Positions 42,112-50,992 of a stretch of 64,000 nucleotides of DNA are shown here, piece by piece. A program made the position numbers and the translations under genes. Origin of the DNA: Bradyrhizobium diazoefficiens (GTDB lineage: Bacteria > Pseudomonadota > Alphaproteobacteria > Rhizobiales > Xanthobacteraceae). The stretch lies in contig NZ_CP067102.1 of NCBI RefSeq assembly GCF_016616885.1, positions 5,732,501-5,796,500 on the forward strand, written 5' to 3'. Below the pieces are notes generated by a model. That model was not told the DNA's origin. It saw nothing but the letters and a program-made list of their open reading frames with translations, and did no database searches. Within the stretch, counting starts at the first letter, position 1, and each line of letters starts with the position of its first letter.

Positions 42112-43187
42112 GCTTCCCGATCCAACAGGACGCGCTTGCGGTCCACGCCCCAGGCATATCCGGAGGTCGATCCGTCGTTGCGGATCACGCGGTGGCACGG
42201 AATGGCGACCGCGATCTTGTTCGCCGCACAAGCGCCGGCGACGGCGCGCACCGCATTCGGAGCCCCGATCCGCTGCGCGAGTTCGGCATAGCCGACGGTC
42301 GTGCCGAGAGGGATGTCCTGAAGCGCCTGCCAGACCCGCTGCTGAAACGCAGTGCCGCGAATGTCGAGCGGCAGGTCGAGACCGATCTCCGGCGCTTCCA
42401 CGCAGCCGACCACGCGCGCGACCATCGCCTCGTAGTCCCGGTCGGCGCCGATCAGACGCGCCTTGGGGAAACGATCCTGAAGATCGTGGACGAGCTCCTC
42501 CGCATCATCCCCGAGAAGAATTGCGACAACGCCCTTCCTGCTCGATGCGACCAGGATCGGGCCGAGATAGCTTTGACCGACCGCGAATCTGATCTCCTCG
42601 TTCGCCCCGCCGGCGCGATATTGCGATGGCGTCATGCCGAGCATCCCGGTCGACTTTTCGTAGAAGCGCCCGCTCGAATTGAAGCCGGCGTCGTACATCG
42701 CCTCGGTGACGGAATGGCAGGACGCCAGACCTTCGCGAACTTTTCTGGCACGGAATTCGGCGGCATAGTTCTTCGGCGTCAGCCCGGTGGCGGCCTTGAA
42801 GATTCGATGGAAATAGCCGGGGCTCAAGCCGGCGGCCCCGGCCAGCTCCTCCAGCGACGGCTCCTCCTCGCTCGTCTCGATGATGCGGCAAGCCTTGGCG
42901 ACCAGCGTGTTATTCCCGGCCTCGACCGAGGGCCCATCCGGATTGCAACGCCTGCAGGGTCGAAATCCGGTCGCCCTCGCACTCGCCAGGCTGTCGTGAA
43001 GCTGGACGTTCTTCGGGTTCGCCGCGCGCGAGGGACAGGACGGCCGGCAATAGACGCCCGTGGTCGATACCGAATACCAGAACAGGCCATCGGCAGCCTT
43101 GTCGCGCACGAGGACGCGGGCCCATCGCGGATCATCCGCGACTGGCAGGGGCATTTGCTTGGGGAATTGAAGGGTCGCTGTGGTCAT
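42096..43187 (-). CDS. ada: Bifunctional Ada: O6-methylguanine-DNA methyltransferase / regulator
   Basis: 363 residues. N-terminal Ada zinc domain with C47, C51, C78 and C81 (YCRPSCPSR and PCRRC; the first is the phosphotriester acceptor), an AraC-type helix-turn-helix at about 95-190 (LEELAGAAGLSPGYFHRIFK), and the methyltransferase domain with acceptor C331 in IAVAIPCHRVIRNDG. It repairs alkylated DNA and activates the adaptive response. ATG 43187 (MTTATLQFPK) is chosen over 43223. The 3' end overlaps the gluconolactonase relic. Confidence 0.95.
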   Translation of the reverse strand: MTTATLQFPKQMPLPVADDPRWARVLVRDKAADGLFWYSVSTTGVYCRPSCPSRAANPKNVQLHDSLASARATGFRPCRRCNPDGPSVEAGNNTLVAKACRIIETSEEEPSLEELAGAAGLSPGYFHRIFKAATGLTPKNYAAEFRARKVREGLASCHSVTEAMYDAGFNSSGRFYEKSTGMLGMTPSQYRAGGANEEIRFAVGQSYLGPILVASSRKGVVAILLGDDAEELVHDLQDRFPKARLIGADRDYEAMVARVVGCVEAPEIGLDLPLDIRGTAFQQRVWQALQDIPLGTTVGYAELAQRIGAPNAVRAVAGACAANKIAVAIPCHRVIRNDGSTSGYAWGVDRKRVLLDREASRAT

Positions 43188-43249
43188 AGGCGCAAGTCTC
43201 CACGAACCCGCAGACGCCGCCACCCGATTTCCGACCGCACAGTCTGGTC

Positions 43250-43289
43250 CTCAAAAGCAGACGAGGCCCGCACAAAGTGCGAGCCTCGT
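43250..43289 (-). terminator. Terminator after SnoaL-like gene
   Basis: Minus-strand stem ACGAGGC/GCCTCGT (arms 43283-43289 and 43261-43267) extended inside by CGCAC/GTGCG-type pairing, then CTGCTTTTGAGG. It separates the SnoaL gene from ada. Confidence 0.65.
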
Positions 43290-43325
43290 TCAACGGCATC
43301 GGATGTGCCGATGGCACGAATGCGA

Positions 43326-43778
43326 TCAGGCCGCCGCCTTGAGCAACCCGAGCTGGGTCAGCGCGGTGACGCCGTCATCGAGACCGATCTCCTCGACAAT
43401 CTTGCCGTCGATGACCTTGAGCACCGTGGTGCCCGTGAAGCGCATCTTGCGGCCGGTCGCCGCCGGCAAGCCGCCGATCAGAAAATCGCTGAACGCCGGG
43501 CCGGTGTGAGTGCCGCCGCCTTCCCATTGACCGACCACATAGTCGCCCTCGGCGATCAGGTCCGCGGTGCCCCAGAAGTTGAGATCGGGAAACGCGGCGC
43601 GGAAGTCGGTCATGAATGCCTTGATATCTTCGCGGCCGCGACGCGGTTCATGCAGCGAATATTTGAGCAGCATGTCGGGAGCGGCGATCTCGTCGATGAC
43701 GCCAAGATTGAAGGTCTTGCCCCAGAATTCGGTGAACCAACGACCAACGACGGCCTTGTTCTCATCTTGCTTGCTCAT
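43326..43778 (-). CDS. SnoaL-like / ester cyclase family protein
   Basis: 150 residues from ATG 43778 (MSKQDENKAVVGRWFTEFWG). The NTF2-like cone fold pattern: N-terminal helices, LNFWGTADLIAEGDYVVGQW and GRKMRFTGTTVLKVIDGKIVEEI strands. Typical of the polyketide-cyclase/ester cyclase group of small enzymes, though many members act as general hydrolases or bind small ligands. The extra upstream codons to 43928 are ignored. Followed by a terminator. Confidence 0.85.
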   Translation of the reverse strand: MSKQDENKAVVGRWFTEFWGKTFNLGVIDEIAAPDMLLKYSLHEPRRGREDIKAFMTDFRAAFPDLNFWGTADLIAEGDYVVGQWEGGGTHTGPAFSDFLIGGLPAATGRKMRFTGTTVLKVIDGKIVEEIGLDDGVTALTQLGLLKAAA

Positions 43779-43984
43779 CGAAAAACACCTTTCATTTGCA
43801 GGAATCGTGGATCGACTGGCGATCGCTGCAATGTCTAGGCGTCGTCCCCGCGCATCGAACTCCGGTTCTTGCCCTGAAACTGGAAAATGCCCGAAAGCCC
43901 GTCGCAGGACCTCCGCGCATGTTGGCACCGTTGCGCCGCGAGTCCAGCACGTCGCCTACTGTGGGCTTGGATCACGCCGCGGAT

Positions 43985-44320
43985 CTAGTGTGAGGGATTG
44001 CAGTTTAGCTCTTTGATCCTCCCGGCGGCGTCAAACGCAAAACGCGCGCTCATGACACCAGTCGTGGTGATGTACGAGATAATGGTTCCGTCGTTGTGCG
44101 AGGGATTGAGATCGTCCAACTTGCTTGCCGGATGCTCTCGGAGGCGATCGATCCAATAGGCGCGAAGCGCCTCGCGGCTGGTAATCGTTTTGATGCCGCC
44201 GCAGCCGCAGCCACAGTGGACCACGGCATCTTCGGCATACATCTCCAAGATCGCCTCGATATCGCCCGCGCGGTAGGCGTCGAGCCAGTCAATCGCGACC
44301 GCCATCGGGTCAAATGACAT
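43985..44320 (-). CDS. SnoaL-like NTF2-family protein with Cys-rich insert
   Basis: 111 residues (MSFDPMAVAIDWLDAYRAGD start). NTF2-like pattern AILEMYAEDAVVHCGCGCGG, then ALRAYWIDRLREHPASKL and SYITTTGVMSARFAFDAAG. The CGCGCGG cluster in the ligand pocket region is unusual for the family and could bind metal or a cofactor. Divergent from the LuxR-repeat gene at 44472 across a short AT-rich gap, so the two may share a promoter region. Confidence 0.8.
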   Translation of the reverse strand: MSFDPMAVAIDWLDAYRAGDIEAILEMYAEDAVVHCGCGCGGIKTITSREALRAYWIDRLREHPASKLDDLNPSHNDGTIISYITTTGVMSARFAFDAAGRIKELNCNPSH

Positions 44321-44471
44321 ATTTTCTCACCTAAATGCCCTCAAAGCTCGCGGTTCCAGATCGGGGAACTCCGCTAAGCCTCTTTCTTCATTTGATTAAT
44401 TGTATTTTAATAACTCGCCCGGCCTCGGCCATATGCCAAAGTCCATAGGTGGCCGGGCCGAGGCAGGGTCC
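44321..44471. promoter_or_regulatory. AT-rich divergent promoter region
   Basis: Sequence between the SnoaL-like gene and the LuxR-repeat gene; rich in A/T (TTGATTAATTGTATTTTAAT near 44392-44411) compared with the GC-rich surroundings, as expected for a divergent promoter. No specific operator was identified. Confidence 0.35.
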
Positions 44472-47400
44472 ATGTTAGACGTGTCTGCGAAGCATGGGAT
44501 ATTCGAGCGCAACCAGCTTGTGATCGTAGATCGACAACCGATCGTTCTACAGGGGCTGAAATCGATACTCGGAGCACAGCAGGACTTCGACATCGTCGCA
44601 TCATGCCGCGATGGAACAAGCTGCCTCGAAGCCATCCGGAATTTGACACCCGACGTCGCGCTTATTGCCGACACCCTGCCAGACCTGACGGTAACCGAGA
44701 TCCTGGCGATTGCGAAAGCTGAGACTCTTCGCACGCGCCTGGTGTTCTTTACCGAGTCGGAATCCAACCCCGATCTAACCGCAGCGATTGCTGCTGGCGC
44801 CTGCAGCGCAATTTCGAAGTACGCCTCCGCCGACACCATGCTGCAACGACTGCGGCTGTTGACGAACGGCAATGCGTCGCCCGAGCATTTCGCTCTCTCG
44901 CCAACCGGCAAGGAAGCTGACGGCGCCGGCACAATTGAAACGAAGCTGGAGCTATTGACGGAGCGGGAACGTCAAATCGTGCGACTGGTGTCAGAAGGAT
45001 TGTCGAACAAGCAGATCGCGCGCCAGCTGAACGTTTCACCAGGGACAGTCAAAGTACACCTGTACAATATATTTCATAAGCTTGAGATCACCAACAGGAC
45101 TGTGCTCGCGACCCTCGCGTTGCTAAGACATCCCTCCGGCTTCGGCACACTCGCGCTCGCCTTTCTGGTCATCGCCATTGCGGACGAACTCAAGGCGTCG
45201 GAAGCGAACGACATATTTCCGGATGACATCAGCATCGGTCACGCGGAAGAGCACGCCGAGTATGAGCCCTGGAAAAAAGCCATTCTCCGGCACCTCATCG
45301 TCTGGGAATCCGACGAAACGCTTCCGCTCGACCAGAGAGACTTTCTGGCCAAGGCGAGCCAAATCCCGACCGCGGCGGCGGCACTGGAAGCGCTGCGCGC
45401 AGCTGAGCAATCTGCAGGCTCAAAATCTTGGAAGAACCACGGTCCTGTTGGATCGAGCACGCCCAATCTTCCTGCGGCTCTCCTGCGAGCAACCGGTGAC
45501 ACACAGATTGGAGGCGAACCGACCGTCGACCATCAACTCCCGCGGCTTACTTCCAATCCGTCGATTCATGGAGGGTATGGCACCTTCGCCTCTCTCGCCG
45601 GTGCGTTGATCTACGCGCTGCACGATCCCCATCTCGCCGTGCAGTCGCATGACCCGGACAAAGCCTCGATCGACAGCTTCGTCGTCGCCGGAGAGAATGC
45701 GACCATAAAACTGGCCGCGATCACTCATGCCGACGCCAACCATGTAGACAACCCAGCCCCGGGTTTCCCTTCGCACGATTTTCGCCCGCCTTCCGGGGAT
45801 GTGACCACCGGAAACGAAAGCGTCGCTGATGCTCGCAGCCAAAGCAGCCAAATGAGTCATGGCGCCGAGGGTGACGCACTCCAAATACCTGTTCGCTTCG
45901 TGGACGCCGGTCACGATGCCGGTGTTGGCGGATCTAGCCGCGATCAGTTGTTGGGCGGCAAAGATGATAAAAACGTAGTTCATCGCTCCCCGACCGATTC
46001 CAATACCTCTTCCCACTCTGCCTTCGATTTCGCATCCGGGTCGAGCAGGATCAATCTTGCGGCTTTCGGCGCGCTTGCCTGGCTGCATATGACAGCAGCA
46101 AGCAAGTCGATACCGCCACATACCCTCGCCTGGATCTACAACTCCGCGAGCAATGAAACGATCGTCTATGTGAATCCGACCGATCATGTTCTTGATATCG
46201 GAGATCACGGTCTGCTGGAAATCCATCTGCAGGGAGATGTATCGGTCGCGGAGGCGGAGTTCGTCGACCACCGCGAAGGCGCAGCTGTCGCCATCACCTT
46301 GGAGAAGCTCGAACAAGCGCTGACCTCAGCGAGCGCAATCGATGAGGCTGTTCTGAGTAAGGACAATGTCCATGCCAGCATCGAGGCGCGCGAGAGCACG
46401 CTCGGGACGGCTGGAGCTTGGACCATTCTGGCCGACGGCGGCTCGAGGTTCCAGTTCGGGCAGACTCGGAGCGGCTTGGGAGCGTCGACGAAGTTCACAA
46501 CCTCCACTGGCGAGTCGGCGGATGCAACGGGAGACAGCGATGGAGCGTCTGCCGTATCGGCTCACGTCTCATCAATCGAGCCTGCGCGTAGCGAAACGGC
46601 GACGGCAGTCGAAAATGGCACATTGAAGAATGGTCCGATCAATGCGGACACCGGCGTTTCGTCGCCTGGGCCGAAGGAAATCGTCCAACCGAGCGTCGCA
46701 ACGGCCGCCAGCACGGACCACGGCAACTCGCAGCACGCTTCGGAGCCAGGATCTGAAAAGGCGGCAGCCACGGAATCGACCGAAGCAGACTCCAAACCGG
46801 GCAATGGCGTCGGCAATGGCGCCGAGCATCACGCTGCGGCTTCGGAAACCCCGCGCGGGTCAGCGAAGAAGGCAGACTCAAGTGGAGTCGAACGCGGCAA
46901 CTCGGGGCACGCAAACCCTGCAAACGCGCCGGACGCAGCCGAGAACGTCGAATCGAGCGTCGCAACGGCCGACAGCAAGGGCCACGGCAACTCGCAGCAC
47001 GCTTCGGAACCAAGGTCTGAAAAGGCGGCCGCCACGGAATCGACTGAAGCTGACTCCAAACCGGGCAACGGCGTCGGCCATGGCGCCGAGCATCACGCTG
47101 CGGCTTCAGAAGCTCCGCGAGGGTCAGCGAAGAAGGCAGAATCAAGTGGAGTGGAACACGGCAAATCCGGGCACTCAAACTCTGCAAACGCGCCGGACGC
47201 AGCCGAGAACGATCCGAGCGTCGCAACGGCCGCCAGCGTGAACCACGGCAACTCGCAGCACGCTTCGGAGCCAAAGTCTGCAAAGGCGGCAGCGACCGAA
47301 TCGACTGAAGCTGGCTCCAAACCGGGCAATGGCATCGGCCATGGCGCCGAGCATCACGCTGCGGCTTCCGAGACTGCACGAGGAGCAGCGAAGACGGGAG

Positions 47401-48359
47401 AGCCAGGCGGAGCCGAACACGGCAAATCCGGGCATTCAACCGCCGCAAACGCACCGGGCGCGGCCGAGATCGCAACGGCCGCCAGCGCGGACCACGGCAA
47501 CTCGCAGCACATTTCGGAGCCAGGGTCTGCAAAGGCTGCAGCCACGGAGTCGACTGAAGCCGGCGTCAAGCCGGGCAACGGTGTCGGCAATACCGCGGAG
47601 CATCACGCTGCGGCTTCGGACACTGCGGAGGCGGCATCGAAGACGGGAGAGCCAGGCGGAGCCGAACACGGCAAATCCGGGCATTCAACCGCCGCAAACG
47701 CACCGGACCCAGCCGAGATCGATCCGGGCGTCGCAACGGCCGCCGGCGCGAGCCACGGCAACTCGCAGCACGCTTCGGAGCCAGGGTCTGCAAAGGCGGC
47801 AGCCACGGAGTCGACTGAAGTTGGCGTCAAACCGGACAACAGTGTCGGCAATACCGCGGAGCATCACGCTCCAGCTTCGGATGCTGCGGAGGTGGCAGGG
47901 GCAGTGAAGATGGCAGAACCGGTCGCCGTGGAACACGGCAACTCGGGGCACGATTTACACTCAGCCTCAGCAAACGCACCGCAAGCAGCCGAGATCATAG
48001 AGCCGAGCGTCGCAACCGGCGGTAACGCCGAACGCGGTAACTCGCAGCACGCTGCGCAATCTGCAGCAATCGCATCGGAAGACGCACAGCCGGCCAAAGC
48101 TGCGTTCGAGACCGGCGGCGCAGATCAAGAACCGGTATTCCGCTTCGATAACGGCACAACTCCTTCTCCTCTCGTTGCGGTTGTCGAGCTTAAGGAACTT
48201 AATGATGCGCTCGCTCCGCACGTTGCGCTCGGCCAGGGAGAGGACCTCGGGATGATCCTCAAAATGGGCCCTGATGCCTTGGACGAACACGCGGCCAACC
48301 ACGGCAATGGTGGTCCGCATCACGCCACTGTACCTGCGCCTCATGATCTTCTGATTTGA
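44472..48359 (+). CDS. Receiver-LuxR protein fused to RTX-like segment and tandem His-rich repeats
   Basis: 1295 residues from ATG 44472 (frame open to 44400). Order: receiver domain about 13-130 with phosphoacceptor D67 (VALIADTLPD) and K of AISKYAS; LuxR/GerE helix-turn-helix about 160-215 (LTERERQIVRLVSEGLSNKQ, SPGTVKVHLYNIF); a hydrophobic helix about 223-238 (GFGTLALAFLVIAIADEL); a central Ala/His region; a beta segment about 545-600 (HTLAWIYNSASNETIVYVN, then EIHLQGDVSVAEAEFV) that resembles the C-terminal M10/RTX module of type I secretion substrates; then five tandem repeats and a sixth partial one at about 740-1180, unit 83-93 residues, rich in HGNSQH, AEHHAAAS and GKSGHS. Ends HDLLI. 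A transcription factor with such a tail is not standard. Confidence 0.85.
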   Translation: MLDVSAKHGIFERNQLVIVDRQPIVLQGLKSILGAQQDFDIVASCRDGTSCLEAIRNLTPDVALIADTLPDLTVTEILAIAKAETLRTRLVFFTESESNPDLTAAIAAGACSAISKYASADTMLQRLRLLTNGNASPEHFALSPTGKEADGAGTIETKLELLTERERQIVRLVSEGLSNKQIARQLNVSPGTVKVHLYNIFHKLEITNRTVLATLALLRHPSGFGTLALAFLVIAIADELKASEANDIFPDDISIGHAEEHAEYEPWKKAILRHLIVWESDETLPLDQRDFLAKASQIPTAAAALEALRAAEQSAGSKSWKNHGPVGSSTPNLPAALLRATGDTQIGGEPTVDHQLPRLTSNPSIHGGYGTFASLAGALIYALHDPHLAVQSHDPDKASIDSFVVAGENATIKLAAITHADANHVDNPAPGFPSHDFRPPSGDVTTGNESVADARSQSSQMSHGAEGDALQIPVRFVDAGHDAGVGGSSRDQLLGGKDDKNVVHRSPTDSNTSSHSAFDFASGSSRINLAAFGALAWLHMTAASKSIPPHTLAWIYNSASNETIVYVNPTDHVLDIGDHGLLEIHLQGDVSVAEAEFVDHREGAAVAITLEKLEQALTSASAIDEAVLSKDNVHASIEARESTLGTAGAWTILADGGSRFQFGQTRSGLGASTKFTTSTGESADATGDSDGASAVSAHVSSIEPARSETATAVENGTLKNGPINADTGVSSPGPKEIVQPSVATAASTDHGNSQHASEPGSEKAAATESTEADSKPGNGVGNGAEHHAAASETPRGSAKKADSSGVERGNSGHANPANAPDAAENVESSVATADSKGHGNSQHASEPRSEKAAATESTEADSKPGNGVGHGAEHHAAASEAPRGSAKKAESSGVEHGKSGHSNSANAPDAAENDPSVATAASVNHGNSQHASEPKSAKAAATESTEAGSKPGNGIGHGAEHHAAASETARGAAKTGEPGGAEHGKSGHSTAANAPGAAEIATAASADHGNSQHISEPGSAKAAATESTEAGVKPGNGVGNTAEHHAAASDTAEAASKTGEPGGAEHGKSGHSTAANAPDPAEIDPGVATAAGASHGNSQHASEPGSAKAAATESTEVGVKPDNSVGNTAEHHAPASDAAEVAGAVKMAEPVAVEHGNSGHDLHSASANAPQAAEIIEPSVATGGNAERGNSQHAAQSAAIASEDAQPAKAAFETGGADQEPVFRFDNGTTPSPLVAVVELKELNDALAPHVALGQGEDLGMILKMGPDALDEHAANHGNGGPHHATVPAPHDLLI
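46695..48009 (+). repeat. Tandem coding repeat, five units of 249-279 bp
   Basis: Unit starts marked by the phrase GTCGCAACGGCC (or ATCGCAACGGCC): 46695, 46959, 47220, 47469, 47730 and the degenerate 48009. Spacings are 264, 261, 249, 261 and 279 bp, all multiples of three, so unit number changes keep the frame. Repeats encode the His/Ser/Ala-rich tail of the LuxR-repeat protein. Confidence 0.9.
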
Positions 48360-48573
48360 AGCGTTGCATCGTCATTGACTGAAAATGGGCAGGAGCGCGA
48401 TAGCGAGGACCCGATGTTGAGCAGGCTGCCGCCCACGCACGTTAGCCGCCATGTAGGACCTCTCCGCGTCCGCAGCACCGCGACTTCAGCTTCTGGGCAA
48501 AGTGGACATCCCGTCTACGTCCAGCCCCGACCGATAAGCTTGCGCTGTTGACCTGCTGCCGCCGCAATCGCAC

Positions 48574-48828
48574 CTATCGGGGACGCGGACCGCGGTCCGG
48601 ATAAGCCGGCCGTTGCGCATAAGGGTTCACCAAGCACATGGCGGAGAGGCCCGCAGCGGCCGCCTTGCACTCTTCCCACGAACTATATTGGCACGAAATG
48701 GAGTTGGAACCGCCCCACTCCCACTTCTGAAGGCAAACCGGAAAATTGCCGGCGAACCGCTGAGCTACGGCAGGAGCGGGCGCAGACATGGCGATCCAGA
48801 CGATCAGCAGAAAAGGAAGCGCGCGCAT
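48574..48828 (-). CDS. DUF3551 family secreted protein
   Basis: 84 residues from ATG 48828. Signal peptide (MRALPFLLIVWIAMSAPAPA, cleavage after VAQ), then the DUF3551 pattern: FPVCLQKWEWGGSNSISCQY, SSWEECKAAAAGLSAMCLVNP with four cysteines likely in two disulfides, and a Tyr/Arg-rich tail ending GPRPR. Small secreted protein common in Bradyrhizobium. Role unknown. Confidence 0.8.
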   Translation of the reverse strand: MRALPFLLIVWIAMSAPAPAVAQRFAGNFPVCLQKWEWGGSNSISCQYSSWEECKAAAAGLSAMCLVNPYAQRPAYPDRGPRPR

Positions 48829-49074
48829 CGTGTAACTCCGAGGATTTGCGGATCCTGCTTCCAGGGCGCTGCGGATATAGAGATTCCGGCATTCCGGGCA
48901 TCGCAACAATACTAGGCCGCGCTCGCGAAGCAAAGGCAATGCGGAGAGGATACTGCGCGCGGAAAACGGCGATGCCTCAAAATTGAAAAGGCGTGACCGA
49001 CACGACGAGCTTGGCGTCTGTCGATGTCTACACGGAAAAACTCGATCTCCTTCGAGCCTCAGTCGCAGGTCGCT

Positions 49075-49698
49075 TCAACTTCCGATGCCGCCGACCAGTC
49101 GCGGACGGTTTGCGCGCGGGTTCTCGGCCGCCACGGCGCGCAGCCATGCGCGAAAACTGACGATCTCGGGGCAATCCGCCGTGCCCTCGGGCGCGATCAG
49201 CCAATCGCCCGGGCCGGATCCCTCATTGACCCGATCGCAGCGATAGCCCGGATGGTGGCCGAGACCGCGGGCGATCAGCAGGTCGACCTTGCCCTCGACC
49301 AGCTCGTGCAGGCCGGCGGGCTGCAGCACGCGCAAGCCGATCTCCGCATGCGCGCTGCGAAACGCCGCCAGATCGAGGCGACGCAAATCGAAGCTGGCAT
49401 GCACGCCCAGTTGCAGCAGCACTGCACCGGCCGGCTTCAATTGCGAGGTCGCCTCCGCGAGGCGGCGAAAGCCATCGGAGACCCCGGGCAGATAGGCCTG
49501 GCCTGCCGCGGTCAGGATCAGCTGCTTGTGCAGCCGCTCGAACAGCTGGACGCCGAGGCGCGCCTCCAGCGCTTTCACCTGCTGCCCGACGGCTGCGGGC
49601 GTCACGTGCAACTCGTGCGCAGCCAGCTTGAAGCTGAGATGGCGCGCGGCGGCCTCGAAAGCGCGGAGCGCGTTGAGCGGCGGAAGGGTGTAGGTCAT
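49075..49698 (-). CDS. LysR-family regulator with shortened effector domain
   Basis: 207 residues from ATG 49698 (MTYTLPPLNALRAFEAAARH), a GcvA/AmpR-type helix-turn-helix (about 5-65, LSFKLAAHELHVTPAAVGQQ) followed by only about 140 residues of effector domain, compared with around 230 in normal members. The segment between LIARGLGHHPGYRCDRVNEG and the C-terminal ADCPEIVSFRAWLRAVAAEN appears to have lost most of subdomain II. May be defective or work as a simple DNA-binding protein. Divergent to RidA at 49827. Confidence 0.8.
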   Translation of the reverse strand: MTYTLPPLNALRAFEAAARHLSFKLAAHELHVTPAAVGQQVKALEARLGVQLFERLHKQLILTAAGQAYLPGVSDGFRRLAEATSQLKPAGAVLLQLGVHASFDLRRLDLAAFRSAHAEIGLRVLQPAGLHELVEGKVDLLIARGLGHHPGYRCDRVNEGSGPGDWLIAPEGTADCPEIVSFRAWLRAVAAENPRANRPRLVGGIGS

Positions 49699-49826
49699 CG
49701 CGCAGCAGTTTGACACCGATGGACCGCGGCCTTGCAATAGATTTTCTTGCGCTGAACCGCAGCAAAGATGCTTTGCGCCGCGGCGATGTCGCCGGATACG
49801 GTCAGCCCGCAATCCGGAGACACGCC

Positions 49827-50219
49827 ATGCCCGCAGCTCACATCGTCAGCCACAATCCCACAACGGTTCACGCTCCCGCCGGCGGCTACTGCCTGGGACT
49901 CGAAGTGACGCAACATCGCCGGCTGCTATTCATCAGCGGCCAGGTGCCTGAGGCCTCCGACGGCAGCGTGCCCCAAGGTTTCGAGGCACAGTGCGAGCAG
50001 GCATGGCGTAACGTCATGGAAGTGCTCACCGCCGCCGGCCTTGGCGTCGCGCATCTGGTCAAGGTCACTACGTTCCTGACTGACCGGACTCAAGTCGCGA
50101 CCAATCGCACCATTCGTCGCAAGATGCTCGGAGAGCATCAGCCGGCACTGACGGTCATGATCGCCGAGACGGTCGACAGCAAATGGCTGCTGGAGATCGA
50201 GGCGATCGCCGCAGAATGA
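49827..50219 (+). CDS. RidA/YjgF-family protein
   Basis: 130 residues from ATG 49827 with GGAGA upstream. Pattern of the RidA trimer family: HNPTTVHAPAGGYCLGLEVTQHRRLLFISGQVPEASDG and LVKVTTFLTDRTQVATNRTI, ending ALTVMIAETVDSKWLLEIEAIA. The Arg of the imine-hydrolysis site (usually R105, in the context PARTTV) is not present: here HQPALTVMI, so enzyme activity as a deaminase is doubtful. Followed by an ATC hydrolase-like gene. Confidence 0.85.
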   Translation: MPAAHIVSHNPTTVHAPAGGYCLGLEVTQHRRLLFISGQVPEASDGSVPQGFEAQCEQAWRNVMEVLTAAGLGVAHLVKVTTFLTDRTQVATNRTIRRKMLGEHQPALTVMIAETVDSKWLLEIEAIAAE

Positions 50220-50264
50220 AACTGGCTTCGCCGACTTTGCAACAAGCCAACTTTCAGGTGTCCC

Positions 50265-50957
50265 ATGGCTGAGACCATCCATCCCTTCTACGAGCAGCAT
50301 CGCGGTGCCATGGAGGCGGCGATGCGTCATCGACTCGACCTTGCCGAGGCGATGTTACGCGAGCGCGCGCATCTCACCGACATCGACGGGATCAGGCGGG
50401 AGGTGATGGACGAATTCGCCATCGTGCTCACCCAGATGCCCTATGTCGGCGGTGCCGCGAGCCGCATGAGCGATGTCTTCATGCGTCTCACCGGTTTCAT
50501 GGCAACCAGCCGTGTGCTCCAGCGGCACGGCGTGCCGCTGCCTGACATCCGCGACATCGAGCGGGAGACCTATAAGGCGCAATTGCTCACCGCGCCTGAG
50601 GCAGAACGTCTCACCGCGGGAGATCAATTCATGTCGCCGGAGAACCAGACATTGCTGCGTGAGCAGGCTGCAAAGAGCGTCACGGAAAGCCATCAGGCAG
50701 AATTTCCGGAGGATTTCGTCTACGATTTCGTCGCGCCTGGTCCGGGTGACAGTTTTGAATTCGGCATCAACTACCACGCATGCGGCTTCTGCAAATTCGC
50801 GGGCCGCCATGGCGACAAGGACATTTTGCCGAATATTTGCGGGCTCGATTTCGACGCCTATGCCGCGCGCGGCATTCATCTGGAACGGACGCAAACGCTG
50901 GCCGGCGGCGCGAGCCACTGCAATTTCCGCTTCTCCCGGCTGCACCGTAACGATTGA
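50265..50957 (+). CDS. L-2-amino-thiazoline-4-carboxylic acid hydrolase-like protein
   Basis: 230 residues. The C-terminal segment FGINYHACGFCKFAGRHGDK, DILPNICGLDFDAYAARGIH and RTQTLAGGASHCNFRFSR fits the ATC hydrolase family, which in Pseudomonas converts 2-amino-thiazoline-4-carboxylate to S-carbamoyl-cysteine; several cysteines and histidines may bind metal. N-terminal helical half is normal. It follows RidA by 45 bp on the same strand, so the two are probably one unit acting on a nitrogenous compound. Confidence 0.85.
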   Translation: MAETIHPFYEQHRGAMEAAMRHRLDLAEAMLRERAHLTDIDGIRREVMDEFAIVLTQMPYVGGAASRMSDVFMRLTGFMATSRVLQRHGVPLPDIRDIERETYKAQLLTAPEAERLTAGDQFMSPENQTLLREQAAKSVTESHQAEFPEDFVYDFVAPGPGDSFEFGINYHACGFCKFAGRHGDKDILPNICGLDFDAYAARGIHLERTQTLAGGASHCNFRFSRLHRND

Positions 50958-50971
50958 CTTCGCGGCATCAG

Positions 50972-50989
50972 GCCTCGCGTTCGCGAGGC
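50972..50989. terminator. Hairpin between convergent genes
   Basis: GCCTCGCG-TT-CGCGAGGC, perfect 8-bp stem, between the ATC hydrolase-like gene and the metallo-beta-lactamase gene. No T run follows on either strand, so its terminator role is only likely from position. Confidence 0.5.
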
Positions 50990-50992
50990 GGT

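Noticed and set aside
46639..47532. Repeated unit pattern, considered as a CRISPR array
   Set aside because: Units are about 260 bp, coding and in frame, with no short conserved repeat separated by unique spacers and no cas genes.
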